In this document: positions 1 to 7,839 of the stretch, one piece after another
Layout of the letters: each line of letters starts with the position of its first letter
Position numbering within the stretch: position 1 is the stretch's first letter
NCBI GenBank assembly: GCA_900317155.1
Contig: ONFO01000006.1
Span: 1-64,000 of the forward strand
DNA: 64,000 bases
Direction: 5' to 3'
DNA from: an uncultured Bacteroidales bacterium
GTDB taxonomy: Bacteria > Bacteroidota > Bacteroidia > Bacteroidales > F082
Made by a program: the position numbers and the translations under genes
The notes under the pieces: model-generated
Told to the model about the DNA's origin: nothing
The model's database searches: none
What the model saw: the letters and a program-made list of their open reading frames with translations, nothing else

Positions 1-142
1 TTGATGTTCTATTTGGTGTTCCTTTGTTATAAGGTTCCTATCCCTAGCGCGGCTCACGCCGCGCCGGTCTTGTGCTGGCCTCAGACTTTCAATGAACTTC
101 GCTTCCGTGTCCCCTCGTCCGTCCCCTCTTCCGTTCCGAAAG
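1..142 (-). other. Leader of an rRNA operon (16S lies beyond the left edge)
   Basis: Read on the minus strand, this stretch follows a strong promoter and has the look of a Bacteroidales rRNA leader: a G+C-rich start after the TSS, a GTTCATTGAAA box resembling a boxA-type antitermination signal (near 84-94), a short GC-rich hairpin (CGCGGC...GCCGCG near 48-64), then an A-rich run toward the window edge. The plus-strand reading frame here has no gene-like features. The 16S itself is not in the window, so the identity is inferred from promoter type and leader style. Confidence 0.6.
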
Positions 143-148
143 CGGGTG

Positions 149-178
149 CAAAAGTACAGCTTTTTTCATTACGCGCAA
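149..178 (-). promoter_or_regulatory. Strong promoter, probably rRNA (rrn)
   Basis: On the minus strand there is a -33 TTG (176-178), a 19-base spacer and a -7 TACTTTTG (149-156). This is exact Bacteroidota spacing. Upstream (about 180-250) is very A+T-rich, like an UP element. The start point should fall near 143. Confidence 0.7.
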
Positions 179-463
179 CACTTTTTTTCAATATTTTGAA
201 ACTTTTTTATATTATATTGATTATCAAATTATTAAAACCACATATTTTTTCAGAAAAGCATGGCTTTTAAGACACAAAAACCTTTTTTTCGGTCCAAAAA
301 GGCACATTTTGGTCAAGGTTTTCCAGAAAACTTTCATGTTTTTGAGATAAAAAGGTGACTTTTTATTTTACCTCCCAGACCTGCTTTGGGGAAACACCTT
401 ATTAATATAAATAGAGGCATGGATTTTTTTGCCGAAAGCAAACTTGCATTCAGCACAAAACAC

Positions 464-471
464 TATTTTTG
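464..471 (+). promoter_or_regulatory. Promoter -7 element for the 489 gene
   Basis: TATTTTTG fits the TAnnTTTG consensus and lies 18 bases before the ATG at 489. It rules out the upstream in-frame ATG at 429, which would precede the transcript. Confidence 0.6.
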
Positions 472-488
472 CAGAAAATAAAACGACA

Positions 489-2813
489 ATGAGGTTTTGC
501 GCCAAAACCATGCTGCTTTTTTCGGCCATATTGATCGCATTCACGGCCAAAGCGCAGGTATACATCAACGACTTTGAGAACCGCCAAGAATGGAATACGC
601 CGTGGTTTAACCTGCATATCGTGGCCGACAGCAGCGCAATAGAGGAGAATTTCGTCTGCATCTGCGACACCATGCATGAATATGGATTTGGGGTTGGCAT
701 TAATGCGGACAAAGAATACCCTAACCAAAATATCAACTGCAAACTCGACTTCCTATTCAAGGCTGATACCAACACCCAAGCCGATATTGTGGTGAGCATC
801 GACGACACCATCCGCAACCGTTATTGGGCCGCCTATCCCCTGGCAGATTATGTGAACGACACAACTGATTGGTCGCAAGTGCAGCTTGACCTCAATTTCC
901 CCGCCTGTTATACGCAAGGCAGCGAGATTAAGGTTTATGTGTGGAACAAAGCGAAAGAAAGGCTGTATTTTGATGACGCACAATTGAAAGTCATAGCCGA
1001 TGTTTTGCCGAGCTATCAGCCTGTAATAAAACGAGATCCTGTTTCATTAACCGAAAATGATACACTTTATTTTGAATTGCAATACGATTACTGGTATGAT
1101 TTAAAGCCTGTCGTTGAATATATCAATGCCGATGGCGACACTGTCAACGACCCTACTATTGCGGAAATCGACATTCAACGAGACTTCATCTGGGATAAAT
1201 CCTATAAACTGAAAGACCAATGGGATTACCAACCCCGTTTCGGTCGAAAAATCACGACAAAAACACGATTCAAGGAAGATGTCAAATTGCTCCGATTGGC
1301 TTTTGTCCTTTCTCTGCCTGAGAAAGGTGATATTACTGCTTACCGACGCAACCAGCATATCGATAGTCTTAACCTACAGCCAACTTATTATCTTGATCGT
1401 GAAGGATTTTCAATAAAATACGGCAATATCGGATTCAGCACATATCACAACACTAATATCTCATCACTGCAATTGGATGTAGAGAACCGTACTGCTTGTT
1501 TCAACATCGACTACTGGCGTGACCATCCACTGGTGCATTATCCTTTAAGGAACGACACTTCAGATTATTTCGAGGACATTTCCTACCGTAACGTCAAAGC
1601 CGGTGAGGTGCTGACAGGCGAATTCAATATCTTTTCAAAGGCTCCCGACGACCTCCCTCGCCTCATGCCCGTTTGGGACGGCTACCAATCGGCTTTCATC
1701 TTCACCGAACATGCCGACTGGACGGATATCAGAACGCATCGCGCCGTACTCTTTGGGAATGAGAACATCACCAAACCGGAAGATGCCGTCGGCGGGTTTT
1801 GCTTCTTCAACATTCCCGTCACGAAGAGTGTGTTCTATTGGAATCCCGACAACGTAACCAACGAAAAGACCAGCGACGGACTATTCAAAGGGCTTGTCGC
1901 TTCCATCAAGACGGACAAGGAGTTTTATAAACTACTGAAAACCATTAAAAAACAAGGCTTTGAAATCTGCCTGCACACGCCAGAGGTTTATACCACCCTT
2001 CCCGATGAGTTCCCAAAGGCTATGCGGTTCATGAGAAGGCAATTCGACACCAAGAGTTGGATTGACCACGGCTACAACAACGGTCCCGACAAGAACCGCG
2101 AGGACCTGGTTTGTGATGGCCTACTACCCGATTCGCCACAATATGCCGCCGAGCTTTGGAAAAAGAACGGCGTGCGCTACCTTTGGAATGCTTATTATGA
2201 GGAAAACCGAATGGAAAGCCATAACTTCGACGGTCATTTTGTGCAACCTTTTGACGGCTTCGGCGATGCCCTACCCAACCGTCAAATCACCACTTTGCCC
2301 AATGGTGACAAAGACTTCCTGCTGTGGTCGACACCCTCGACCTTGGAGGTGAATGAAGACCGGGAATGGTATTACTACTTCGACAGCATCCGCCTGCAAC
2401 GCATTGTAGACCAACACAATGTGTTTATCACCCATGTCTATCCCGCCTGGAGCAATCCTTATCGCGCCTTCTGGCAGTACAATGAAAACGGAACCGCCGT
2501 AGCCATGCCAGGCTTCAACTTCGCGATGAGCCAACTTGCCCATTTCCGCGACGAGAAGAAAATCCTACCCACTACTATTGAACAATACCTCAGCTATTAC
2601 GAGAAGCTCAACAGCATCGAGTACCTGATTATCGACAACAAGACCATACAATTAACCAACCCCAATGAAGCAATCAAGGGTCTGACCTTGCTTTGCACCA
2701 AACCCATCGTGGTGGAAGGCAAGCCCATCGATTTCCGCAAGGTGGACGAAGGCTATTTGGTGTGGTTTGATTTGGGCAAACACGAAACCGTAACCATAAG
2801 ATATAGAGAATGA
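489..2813 (+). CDS. Secreted protein with polysaccharide-deacetylase-like fold
   Basis: 774 residues beginning with a signal peptide (hydrophobic stretch, cleavage after AKA-Q near residue 22). The first half looks like beta-sandwich domains. The second half has features of the NodB/polysaccharide deacetylase fold: an acidic FTEHADWTD strand end, followed about 90 residues later by FEICLHTP, resembling the metal-binding His motif, and later a THVYPAW strand. The usual TFDDG motif is not obvious, so catalytic activity is uncertain. The start at 489 is set by the promoter at 464. The stop overlaps the purN start (ATGA), so the two are translationally coupled, although no functional link is evident. 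Function is otherwise unknown. Confidence 0.55.
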   Translation: MRFCAKTMLLFSAILIAFTAKAQVYINDFENRQEWNTPWFNLHIVADSSAIEENFVCICDTMHEYGFGVGINADKEYPNQNINCKLDFLFKADTNTQADIVVSIDDTIRNRYWAAYPLADYVNDTTDWSQVQLDLNFPACYTQGSEIKVYVWNKAKERLYFDDAQLKVIADVLPSYQPVIKRDPVSLTENDTLYFELQYDYWYDLKPVVEYINADGDTVNDPTIAEIDIQRDFIWDKSYKLKDQWDYQPRFGRKITTKTRFKEDVKLLRLAFVLSLPEKGDITAYRRNQHIDSLNLQPTYYLDREGFSIKYGNIGFSTYHNTNISSLQLDVENRTACFNIDYWRDHPLVHYPLRNDTSDYFEDISYRNVKAGEVLTGEFNIFSKAPDDLPRLMPVWDGYQSAFIFTEHADWTDIRTHRAVLFGNENITKPEDAVGGFCFFNIPVTKSVFYWNPDNVTNEKTSDGLFKGLVASIKTDKEFYKLLKTIKKQGFEICLHTPEVYTTLPDEFPKAMRFMRRQFDTKSWIDHGYNNGPDKNREDLVCDGLLPDSPQYAAELWKKNGVRYLWNAYYEENRMESHNFDGHFVQPFDGFGDALPNRQITTLPNGDKDFLLWSTPSTLEVNEDREWYYYFDSIRLQRIVDQHNVFITHVYPAWSNPYRAFWQYNENGTAVAMPGFNFAMSQLAHFRDEKKILPTTIEQYLSYYEKLNSIEYLIIDNKTIQLTNPNEAIKGLTLLCTKPIVVEGKPIDFRKVDEGYLVWFDLGKHETVTIRYRE

Positions 2814-3397
2814 AAAGACTATCCATATTCGTCAGCGGCAACGGCACCAACCTGCAGCGCATTGCCGAGTATTTTTCCAACAACAAAGACGTTGAAATCG
2901 TTAACGTAGTGTGCAACAATCCCAAGGCCTATTCCATTGAACGGGCGAAAAAATTGGGCATCCCGTTGAGGATGATTACCAAGCAAGACTTCAACAGCGA
3001 AGCTTTCGTAAAAGAAATGCAAAGCCTTGGAATTGACCTGATTGTGTTGGCTGGTTTCCTTTGGAAGTTGCCGGAAAACCTAGTCAAGGCCTTCCCGAAA
3101 AAGATTGTCAACATCCACCCTGCCCTGTTGCCCAAATATGGGGGCAAAGGCTTCTATGGCGAGCATGTGCATGAAGCCGTTGTAGCGGCCAAGGAGGCTC
3201 AATCTGGCATCACCGTTCACTATGTCAACGAGTTGTACGACAGCGGCGAGATCATCCTGCAAGCCCGTGTCAGCTTGGACGAAAACGAAACGCCTGACTC
3301 CTTAGCGGCTAAGATCCACCAACTGGAGCAGGCATATTTCCCTGTGGCGATTGAGCAGGTGTTGTTTTCGAATGCCCTATCGGGCAGAAATCCTTAA
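2810..3397 (+). CDS. purN: Phosphoribosylglycinamide formyltransferase
   Basis: 195 residues, the normal size for GAR transformylase. It transfers a formyl group from 10-formyltetrahydrofolate to GAR in purine synthesis, in the cytoplasm. The N-terminus MKRLSIFVSGNGTN is the typical phosphate-binding start. The catalytic triad is visible as N101 and H103 in VNIHPALLP and D144 in ELYDSGEI. It overlaps the preceding secreted-protein gene by 4 bases. No other pur genes are nearby. Confidence 0.93.
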   Translation: MKRLSIFVSGNGTNLQRIAEYFSNNKDVEIVNVVCNNPKAYSIERAKKLGIPLRMITKQDFNSEAFVKEMQSLGIDLIVLAGFLWKLPENLVKAFPKKIVNIHPALLPKYGGKGFYGEHVHEAVVAAKEAQSGITVHYVNELYDSGEIILQARVSLDENETPDSLAAKIHQLEQAYFPVAIEQVLFSNALSGRNP

Positions 3398-3492
3398 AAA
3401 AATCAATTTCAAAATCATTCAAAATACAACAATTTGATTTTGAAAGATTTTTACTATATTTTGAAAGATTTCTTGCTCTTCAGGACAATCCC

Positions 3493-4623
3493 TTAAACAA
3501 CCACTTGTTGCTTCAGCCAAGCCGCGAAAATCGGGTCTTGGATTTCGGTTTTGCCGGGCAGCACGTCAATCAAATCGCGCTGCAACATGGCCTTGCGCAA
3601 GTTCTTGATGTTGGCCGAAGTGCCCAATTCGTACTTGTCGAGGATGGTTTTCGAGGAGAAATTCTCCACACCGTCCACCACCGCATGGAGGAAATTGATT
3701 TGCTTGGGTGTCAGCGAATCGAACAAGTTGCTGAACAGCAGCCTCATCTGGTCGATAATGTTGGCGTGAGCCGTAGCAACGGCTTCAGCTGTGCAAGTGC
3801 CCTCAGTACGCAGCCACACCTGATGCGACAGTTGCTGCACATAATAGGGATGCGCGTCTACCTTGCGGACGATTTCAGAAGCCAACTCCTTGGAAATCAA
3901 CTTTCCCGTTTTCTTAAATTGCCTTGTTATATAAGGTATCCAGTCCGCCTCGGCGATTTTGTCGAGAAACATGAGGTCGCCGAATTTGTAGAAGGGCATT
4001 TCGTAGTTGCCGAAAATGTCGAGCAGCATGTGGCGTTTGCTTCCGTATAGGCAATAGCACACCGAATTGTGCAACTGCCAGTGGGAGCGCAACTTACGCT
4101 GAAAAGCCAACGAATCGGCATAGTTGCCCACGTTTTGGAACTCGTCGATGCAGATGACGAATTTCTTGCCTTTTTCTTCCGCGATGCGCTGCGGCAGGTC
4201 GAGGATTTCGTCCTCGGAATACTGCACTTCCTTGAAGTTGAGGCCGAACGTCACTTCGTAGGACGAACTTCCCTCGCCAAGCGAGATCTTCGGCCCTACC
4301 GAGCCAATGTGTTTCTTCATCAGCGCGACCCATTCGTCCAACTTCGAGGCCGAAGCTTGCAGCACGGCATTGACGTAAGTCTTGTAGAACTGCTCCTCGG
4401 TGCGGCAGTTGAAGATGTCGATTCGGGCGGCATAAAAGCCTTTGTCCTTCTCAAGCATCTCCAAAGTTTTGTTCACGAGTGAGGTTTTTCCCCAGCGGCG
4501 CGGCGAGATGATGGCCGTGTTCACCAGACTTTTGAAGTTGCCAAGAAGCTGGGTTGTTTCTTTCTCTCTATCGATAAAGAACTTACTTTCAGCCATTTTA
4601 CCATATACAAACGGACTTTCCAT
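3493..4623 (-). CDS. AAA ATPase of the archaeal-type ATPase_2 family
   Basis: 376 residues from the ATG at 4623. Walker A is SPRRWGKTS (about residues 40-48) and Walker B is FVICIDEF (D160, E161). The C-terminal third resembles the winged-helix region of this family. SPRR-x-GKTSL is typical of the ATPase_2 (PF01637) group that is multicopy in Bacteroidales. Its role is poorly known and often thought to be linked to mobile or accessory DNA. The open frame runs on to 4839, but that part is the tandem repeat translated into Phe/Lys/Leu/Asn, and the -7 element lies inside it, so the start is at 4623 (or 4635). Confidence 0.8.
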   Translation of the reverse strand: MESPFVYGKMAESKFFIDREKETTQLLGNFKSLVNTAIISPRRWGKTSLVNKTLEMLEKDKGFYAARIDIFNCRTEEQFYKTYVNAVLQASASKLDEWVALMKKHIGSVGPKISLGEGSSSYEVTFGLNFKEVQYSEDEILDLPQRIAEEKGKKFVICIDEFQNVGNYADSLAFQRKLRSHWQLHNSVCYCLYGSKRHMLLDIFGNYEMPFYKFGDLMFLDKIAEADWIPYITRQFKKTGKLISKELASEIVRKVDAHPYYVQQLSHQVWLRTEGTCTAEAVATAHANIIDQMRLLFSNLFDSLTPKQINFLHAVVDGVENFSSKTILDKYELGTSANIKNLRKAMLQRDLIDVLPGKTEIQDPIFAAWLKQQVVV

Positions 4624-4648
4624 AGCGCAAATCATTAGTTTCACGCCG

Positions 4649-4656
4649 CAAATATA
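4649..4656 (-). promoter_or_regulatory. Promoter -7 element for the AAA ATPase gene
   Basis: TATATTTG on the minus strand, 25 bases before the chosen start codon. The 15-bp tandem repeat begins ten bases upstream, so the repeat occupies the -33 and upstream positions. Confidence 0.6.
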
Positions 4657-4665
4657 ATCATTTGA

Positions 4666-4770
4666 TTTGAAATAGAACAATTTGAAATGAAATAATTTCA
4701 AATTATTTAATTTGAAATAGAATAGTTTGAAATCATTTAATTTGAAATGGATTGATTTGAAACCATTTTG
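4666..4770. repeat. 15-bp tandem repeat, seven units, upstream of the ATPase promoter
   Basis: Seven consecutive 15-base units each begin TTTGAAAT or a close variant (TTTCAAAT, TTTGAAAC), followed by a variable 7-base tail. Because 15 is a multiple of 3, the array stays open in several frames and creates a false protein extension. Related TTTGAAA/TTTCAAA motifs also occur in the 3392-3470 spacer on the other side of the ATPase gene. Confidence 0.85.
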
Positions 4771-4875
4771 TTTCATGGCAAAATTTTCATAGAAACTTTC
4801 ACTTTGCTTGGTTGTGGTGGGCTGGACTATAGATTGCAAAGGGTGCGCAAAAAAAATTTAAATGATGCAAAAACA

Positions 4876-4883
4876 TATTTTTG
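4876..4883 (+). promoter_or_regulatory. Promoter -7 element for the 4910 gene
   Basis: TATTTTTG lies 27 bases before the ATG at 4910, so the earlier in-frame ATGs at 4862/4865 are untranscribed. No convincing -33 TTTG is seen. Confidence 0.5.
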
Positions 4884-4909
4884 CACTCGATTATACAACA
4901 CTCAATAAT

Positions 4910-5785
4910 ATGGCAAGATATATTTCAGATAAGCACCTTAAGGCCTACCAAAAAGGTGGAGTTTTGAACAAACTGTTTGAAACCATTAAAGAAGACCCTG
5001 AATTATCATTTGAAATTCGGATGAATGACGAAGTAATGGTGCACTACCATAAAGATAAAATACTCACGATTACACTAAGCAGAAAAGGCGAACCTAAAGT
5101 CACAATACTAAGTGATAAATACTACAAGGAAAGTGGGAATAAGCCTAAGATTGATTTTCAAGATCCTCATAACTTCATAGCTAAAGAAGAAATGAGGGAG
5201 TATTTTAGAGAAGCGAAAAAGCTTGTATATGTATATAAAATGGGAGCAGAATTCAATGTTCAACAAAACATAGCACTAGGCAATCACTCATTTGATAATA
5301 GGTTTTTAGTGGTAGATATGGAATGGCAATTTTCACAAGCGGGTATTCCTAAGGGCGAACGGATTAGTAAAACAAGGGTTGACCTAATTATTGTAGACAC
5401 TATTCGCAATACAGATGGCGAAAACGATATATATTTAGCAGAATTGAAGCTCGGACTTGGCGCAACTGAAGGAGCATCAGGAACAATTGATCATGTAGAC
5501 AAAACAGCTGAGATTATATACAACAAAAAGGCATGTGATTCTTTAAAGGAAGACGTTAAGAGTATTGTTAAGCAAAAAACAGAATTAGGGTTAATTGAAG
5601 GAACTCAAAAGGAAGAATTCCATTTTAGTTCAAAGCCAAAAATGATGCTCATATTGGCCTATCGAGGGAAAAAAGAGCTAGATTTGTTGAAATTGGAATG
5701 TGAGAAAGCAAAGCAAGAAGCTTTGAAAAAAAATATAGATGAGCCTTTATGCATTATGCATGATGCGCTTATTAAACTAAGCTAA
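4910..5785 (+). CDS. Putative PD-(D/E)XK nuclease-fold protein
   Basis: 291 residues. I do not recognise a named family, but the core resembles a restriction-endonuclease-like fold: D158 in TRVDLIIVD, then E178 and K180 in YLAELKLG, separated by a loop, i.e. D...ExK. A charged helix (roughly residues 110-125) precedes the core and a lysine-rich helix ends the protein. The gene is markedly A+T-rich compared with purN or the 6603 gene, suggesting recent acquisition. It is divergent from the AAA ATPase gene and ends at a clear hairpin terminator. It could be an accessory or defence nuclease; nothing in the window identifies a partner. Confidence 0.55.
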   Translation: MARYISDKHLKAYQKGGVLNKLFETIKEDPELSFEIRMNDEVMVHYHKDKILTITLSRKGEPKVTILSDKYYKESGNKPKIDFQDPHNFIAKEEMREYFREAKKLVYVYKMGAEFNVQQNIALGNHSFDNRFLVVDMEWQFSQAGIPKGERISKTRVDLIIVDTIRNTDGENDIYLAELKLGLGATEGASGTIDHVDKTAEIIYNKKACDSLKEDVKSIVKQKTELGLIEGTQKEEFHFSSKPKMMLILAYRGKKELDLLKLECEKAKQEALKKNIDEPLCIMHDALIKLS

Positions 5786-5805
5786 GCAGTTATAATTTTT
5801 CATTT

Positions 5806-5835
5806 CGGGCGGACCAATCATCCGCCCGATTTTTT
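5806..5835 (+). terminator. Rho-independent terminator
   Basis: Perfect 8-bp stem CGGGCGGA/TCCGCCCG with a 7-base loop, followed by ATTTTTTAG. It ends the 4910 gene and lies just beyond the 3' end of the opposing 5841 gene. Confidence 0.85.
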
Positions 5836-5840
5836 AGTAT

Positions 5841-6431
5841 TTACATTGAGGATGGTGATCGATGCCCATACACCTCTTCAAAGCTGACTTTCTTGAAAAA
5901 TGGCATGAAATAATTCTCAAGAACAATTTCCCTGTCTCTTTTGCCGAAGAGCTGCTGTACAACATAAGATCTTCCAGAATGATGTCTGTCTTTTGCATCA
6001 CAGATGAGCTTATAGTATCGTCCAGCTTGGTCTTTATAGTACCCAGTCTTTATCTCAGGCAGAGACTCCCATCCTTCCAAGCAGCGTTCCAAAATGTCCT
6101 CTGGTCGGGCAATGTCTTTAGACAAGGCATCGCTGATGGCGTGCTTCATCGTATCAGTGTCTAAAGCCTTTTCCTTACCAACAAAATGTTGCTCAATGCT
6201 TGTTACAACAAGTCCGATGCGCTTGATATAGAAGTTGATGTCGTCGGCTGATTGACCGTTTTGGTTTTTCATTTTGGGTTTCACCAGACTATTCTTCTCG
6301 TCCCAATCTGCTTCGTTGATAGAATACCCGATGGTGGTTTGGTAACGCCGGCCACCAAAACTCCAAGAGAGCCTAATGGGGCATTCGCCGAACTTGTTGG
6401 TTCGTTTTTCCAAGGTAAATCTTACTGACAT
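5841..6431 (-). CDS. Arm-DNA-binding-like protein with a DUF1653-like tail
   Basis: 196 residues. The first ~85 residues (MSVRFTLEKR, GECPIRLSW, TTIGYSINEADWDEK) match the style of the Arm-DNA-bind domain that opens Bacteroidales tyrosine recombinases. There is no core-binding or catalytic domain (no RHxxR...Y). The remaining part (GRYYKLICDAKDR, SYVVQQLFG, ENYFMPFFKKV) instead resembles a DUF1653-type module. It has its own promoter (6452), so it is probably expressed and not simply a decayed integrase. It may be a DNA-binding protein derived from an integrase arm. The DUF1653 assignment is tentative. Confidence 0.5.
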   Translation of the reverse strand: MSVRFTLEKRTNKFGECPIRLSWSFGGRRYQTTIGYSINEADWDEKNSLVKPKMKNQNGQSADDINFYIKRIGLVVTSIEQHFVGKEKALDTDTMKHAISDALSKDIARPEDILERCLEGWESLPEIKTGYYKDQAGRYYKLICDAKDRHHSGRSYVVQQLFGKRDREIVLENYFMPFFKKVSFEEVYGHRSPSSM

Positions 6432-6451
6432 ATTTGCGTGTGTTTCGGGCG

Positions 6452-6459
6452 CAAAGATA
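6452..6459 (-). promoter_or_regulatory. Promoter -7 element for the 5841-6431 gene
   Basis: TATCTTTG on the minus strand, 20 bases before the ATG at 6431, in a CAAAGATA context typical of this genome. Confidence 0.6.
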
Positions 6460-6602
6460 GGAAAATAATTTACTTACGCACGACTTTACGCACATAAATA
6501 TATAGTTATTATCTTTCTGTTTTATAGTGTTTTACAATTTCTTTGTATAGATTACATTGCTGCCAATCGTATTGTATAGCGAAATTTAAAAACAAACGCA
6601 CC

Positions 6603-7157
6603 ATGAGTACAAAAAAATCCCACAAAGAACAGGAAAGAAAAAGAAAGCAACAATTAGAAGCACGCGCCAACATCAACGCCTTCCGCACCCAACTTGAAAT
6701 GAAAATCAGGAACCGCTTCCCGGAGCTGGGCACCGACCACCCCGCCGTCATCGCCGAAATGGACGCCATCTGCGCCGCCGGACTTGCCGAAGGCATGATC
6801 ATCCTGGGAAAAATGGTGACTGGCATCCGCACTGAAATGGGAGTGAATCCCGAGGCCGACAAAGGATCACTCATCGGAGCCATCGTGCCCTACGTGCTCG
6901 GCATCACCATGGAGAGCCCGATTGAAAACGGCCAACTGGACAGCACCCTGGCCAACGCTGCCGAAATCAAGACCCCGCTGCAAGTCAGGCTCTACTTCGA
7001 CAACGAAGTCCGCAACCAAGTGGTGGAATGGGTGAAGGCTCACTACTCCAACGTGACCACGCGCCTCGGCCAGCCCATCGTGAAGTTGCCCAACGTGGTG
7101 GTCGAGTTCAAGAAAGTGGTCAAGGATGCTGATTTTCAATATCTTTTGAAACAATAA
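6603..7157 (+). CDS. Conserved-looking hypothetical protein
   Basis: 184 residues from the ATG at 6603 (an earlier in-frame ATG at 6543 would add 20 residues with Cys/Tyr-rich, non-conserved character). The N-terminus is strongly basic and helical (KKSHKEQERKRKQQ), followed by a soluble alpha/beta-looking body with no signal peptide or membrane segment. I do not recognise the family. Base composition is like the core genome, unlike the A+T-rich genes on either side. It is 7 bases from the next gene, so the two are probably cotranscribed. Confidence 0.6.
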   Translation: MSTKKSHKEQERKRKQQLEARANINAFRTQLEMKIRNRFPELGTDHPAVIAEMDAICAAGLAEGMIILGKMVTGIRTEMGVNPEADKGSLIGAIVPYVLGITMESPIENGQLDSTLANAAEIKTPLQVRLYFDNEVRNQVVEWVKAHYSNVTTRLGQPIVKLPNVVVEFKKVVKDADFQYLLKQ

Positions 7158-7164
7158 AAAACTA

Positions 7165-7785
7165 ATGAAAAAAAGTGGCATTAGCGGCATACGTACCATT
7201 GTGGTTTTGGATTCAATGGACCCGGATGACCAACGGACAATAAATCAACACAACTCCAAGGCATGGCGTTCTCCGCTCTCAATCATCAAGAGCGGAGGCT
7301 ATGCCTGCGTTCCAGCGATGGAAAATTTCGGGGACTTTTATCACCCATACGCCATATTCAACATGTCGCTTGACCTGGCAAAGAAGATATGTGGCAAGCA
7401 ACAGCAAGCCTCATTTGTGTTTAGTGTACTGAATGAAAATGGCATGATTCACAGTGAGTATTATTCAAAACAAGATCCAGCACTTCCGTATAACAAACAA
7501 GCCAATGACTATATCAAAAATGACGAGTGCGACACTTGGGAAGACACGTCTTATGCAGATGGCAATTTCACGGTAATAGGAAAAGAATTCAAATATGGTA
7601 TACCATTCAAAACTCTTTATGCAGTAAATGAAGCAATTTGTGAAAACTTGAAGAGAATGGTATCTGTTGAAAAACATCGTGGAAATCATTCAATTACAGA
7701 AGAAAGTGCACTTGAATATACGATAAATGGTGTAGGTCTATCTCCGTACTTGTGGCGAAAAGCAACAACAAAAGGACTATCATGA
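7165..7785 (+). CDS. Hypothetical protein, probably frameshifted near its 3' end
   Basis: 206 residues as read, with no recognised family, signal peptide or membrane span. The last residues (WRKATTKGLS) look unnatural. In the +1 frame the reading continues without interruption from about 7757 (QQQKDYHDELFTEFLDN...) to a TGA at 7841-7843. That TGA overlaps the ATG of the next gene at 7840 as ATGA, the coupling used by other operon pairs here. I infer that the original gene is 7165-7843 (about 225 residues) with one extra base around 7755-7760, through mutation, sequencing error or programmed frameshift. It is the first A+T-rich gene of the accessory block. Confidence 0.55.
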   Translation: MKKSGISGIRTIVVLDSMDPDDQRTINQHNSKAWRSPLSIIKSGGYACVPAMENFGDFYHPYAIFNMSLDLAKKICGKQQQASFVFSVLNENGMIHSEYYSKQDPALPYNKQANDYIKNDECDTWEDTSYADGNFTVIGKEFKYGIPFKTLYAVNEAICENLKRMVSVEKHRGNHSITEESALEYTINGVGLSPYLWRKATTKGLS

Positions 7786-7839
7786 CGAACTCTTTACCGA
7801 ATTTTTAGACAATACAGAGAATGTCATTATTGTTGCAGA

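Noticed and set aside
1-270. An open plus-strand frame at the left edge that could encode an 89-residue protein
   Set aside because: It lies over the rRNA leader and promoter on the other strand and has no gene-like sequence.
4666-4770. CRISPR array
   Set aside because: The units are contiguous 15-bp repeats without unique spacers, and no cas genes are present.
4624-4839. N-terminal extension of the AAA ATPase rich in Phe, Lys, Leu and Asn
   Set aside because: It is the 15-bp tandem repeat translated, and the -7 promoter element lies inside it.
5841-6431. Complete integrase marking a mobile element
   Set aside because: Only the arm domain is present; no catalytic RHxxR...Y region or attachment sites can be seen.
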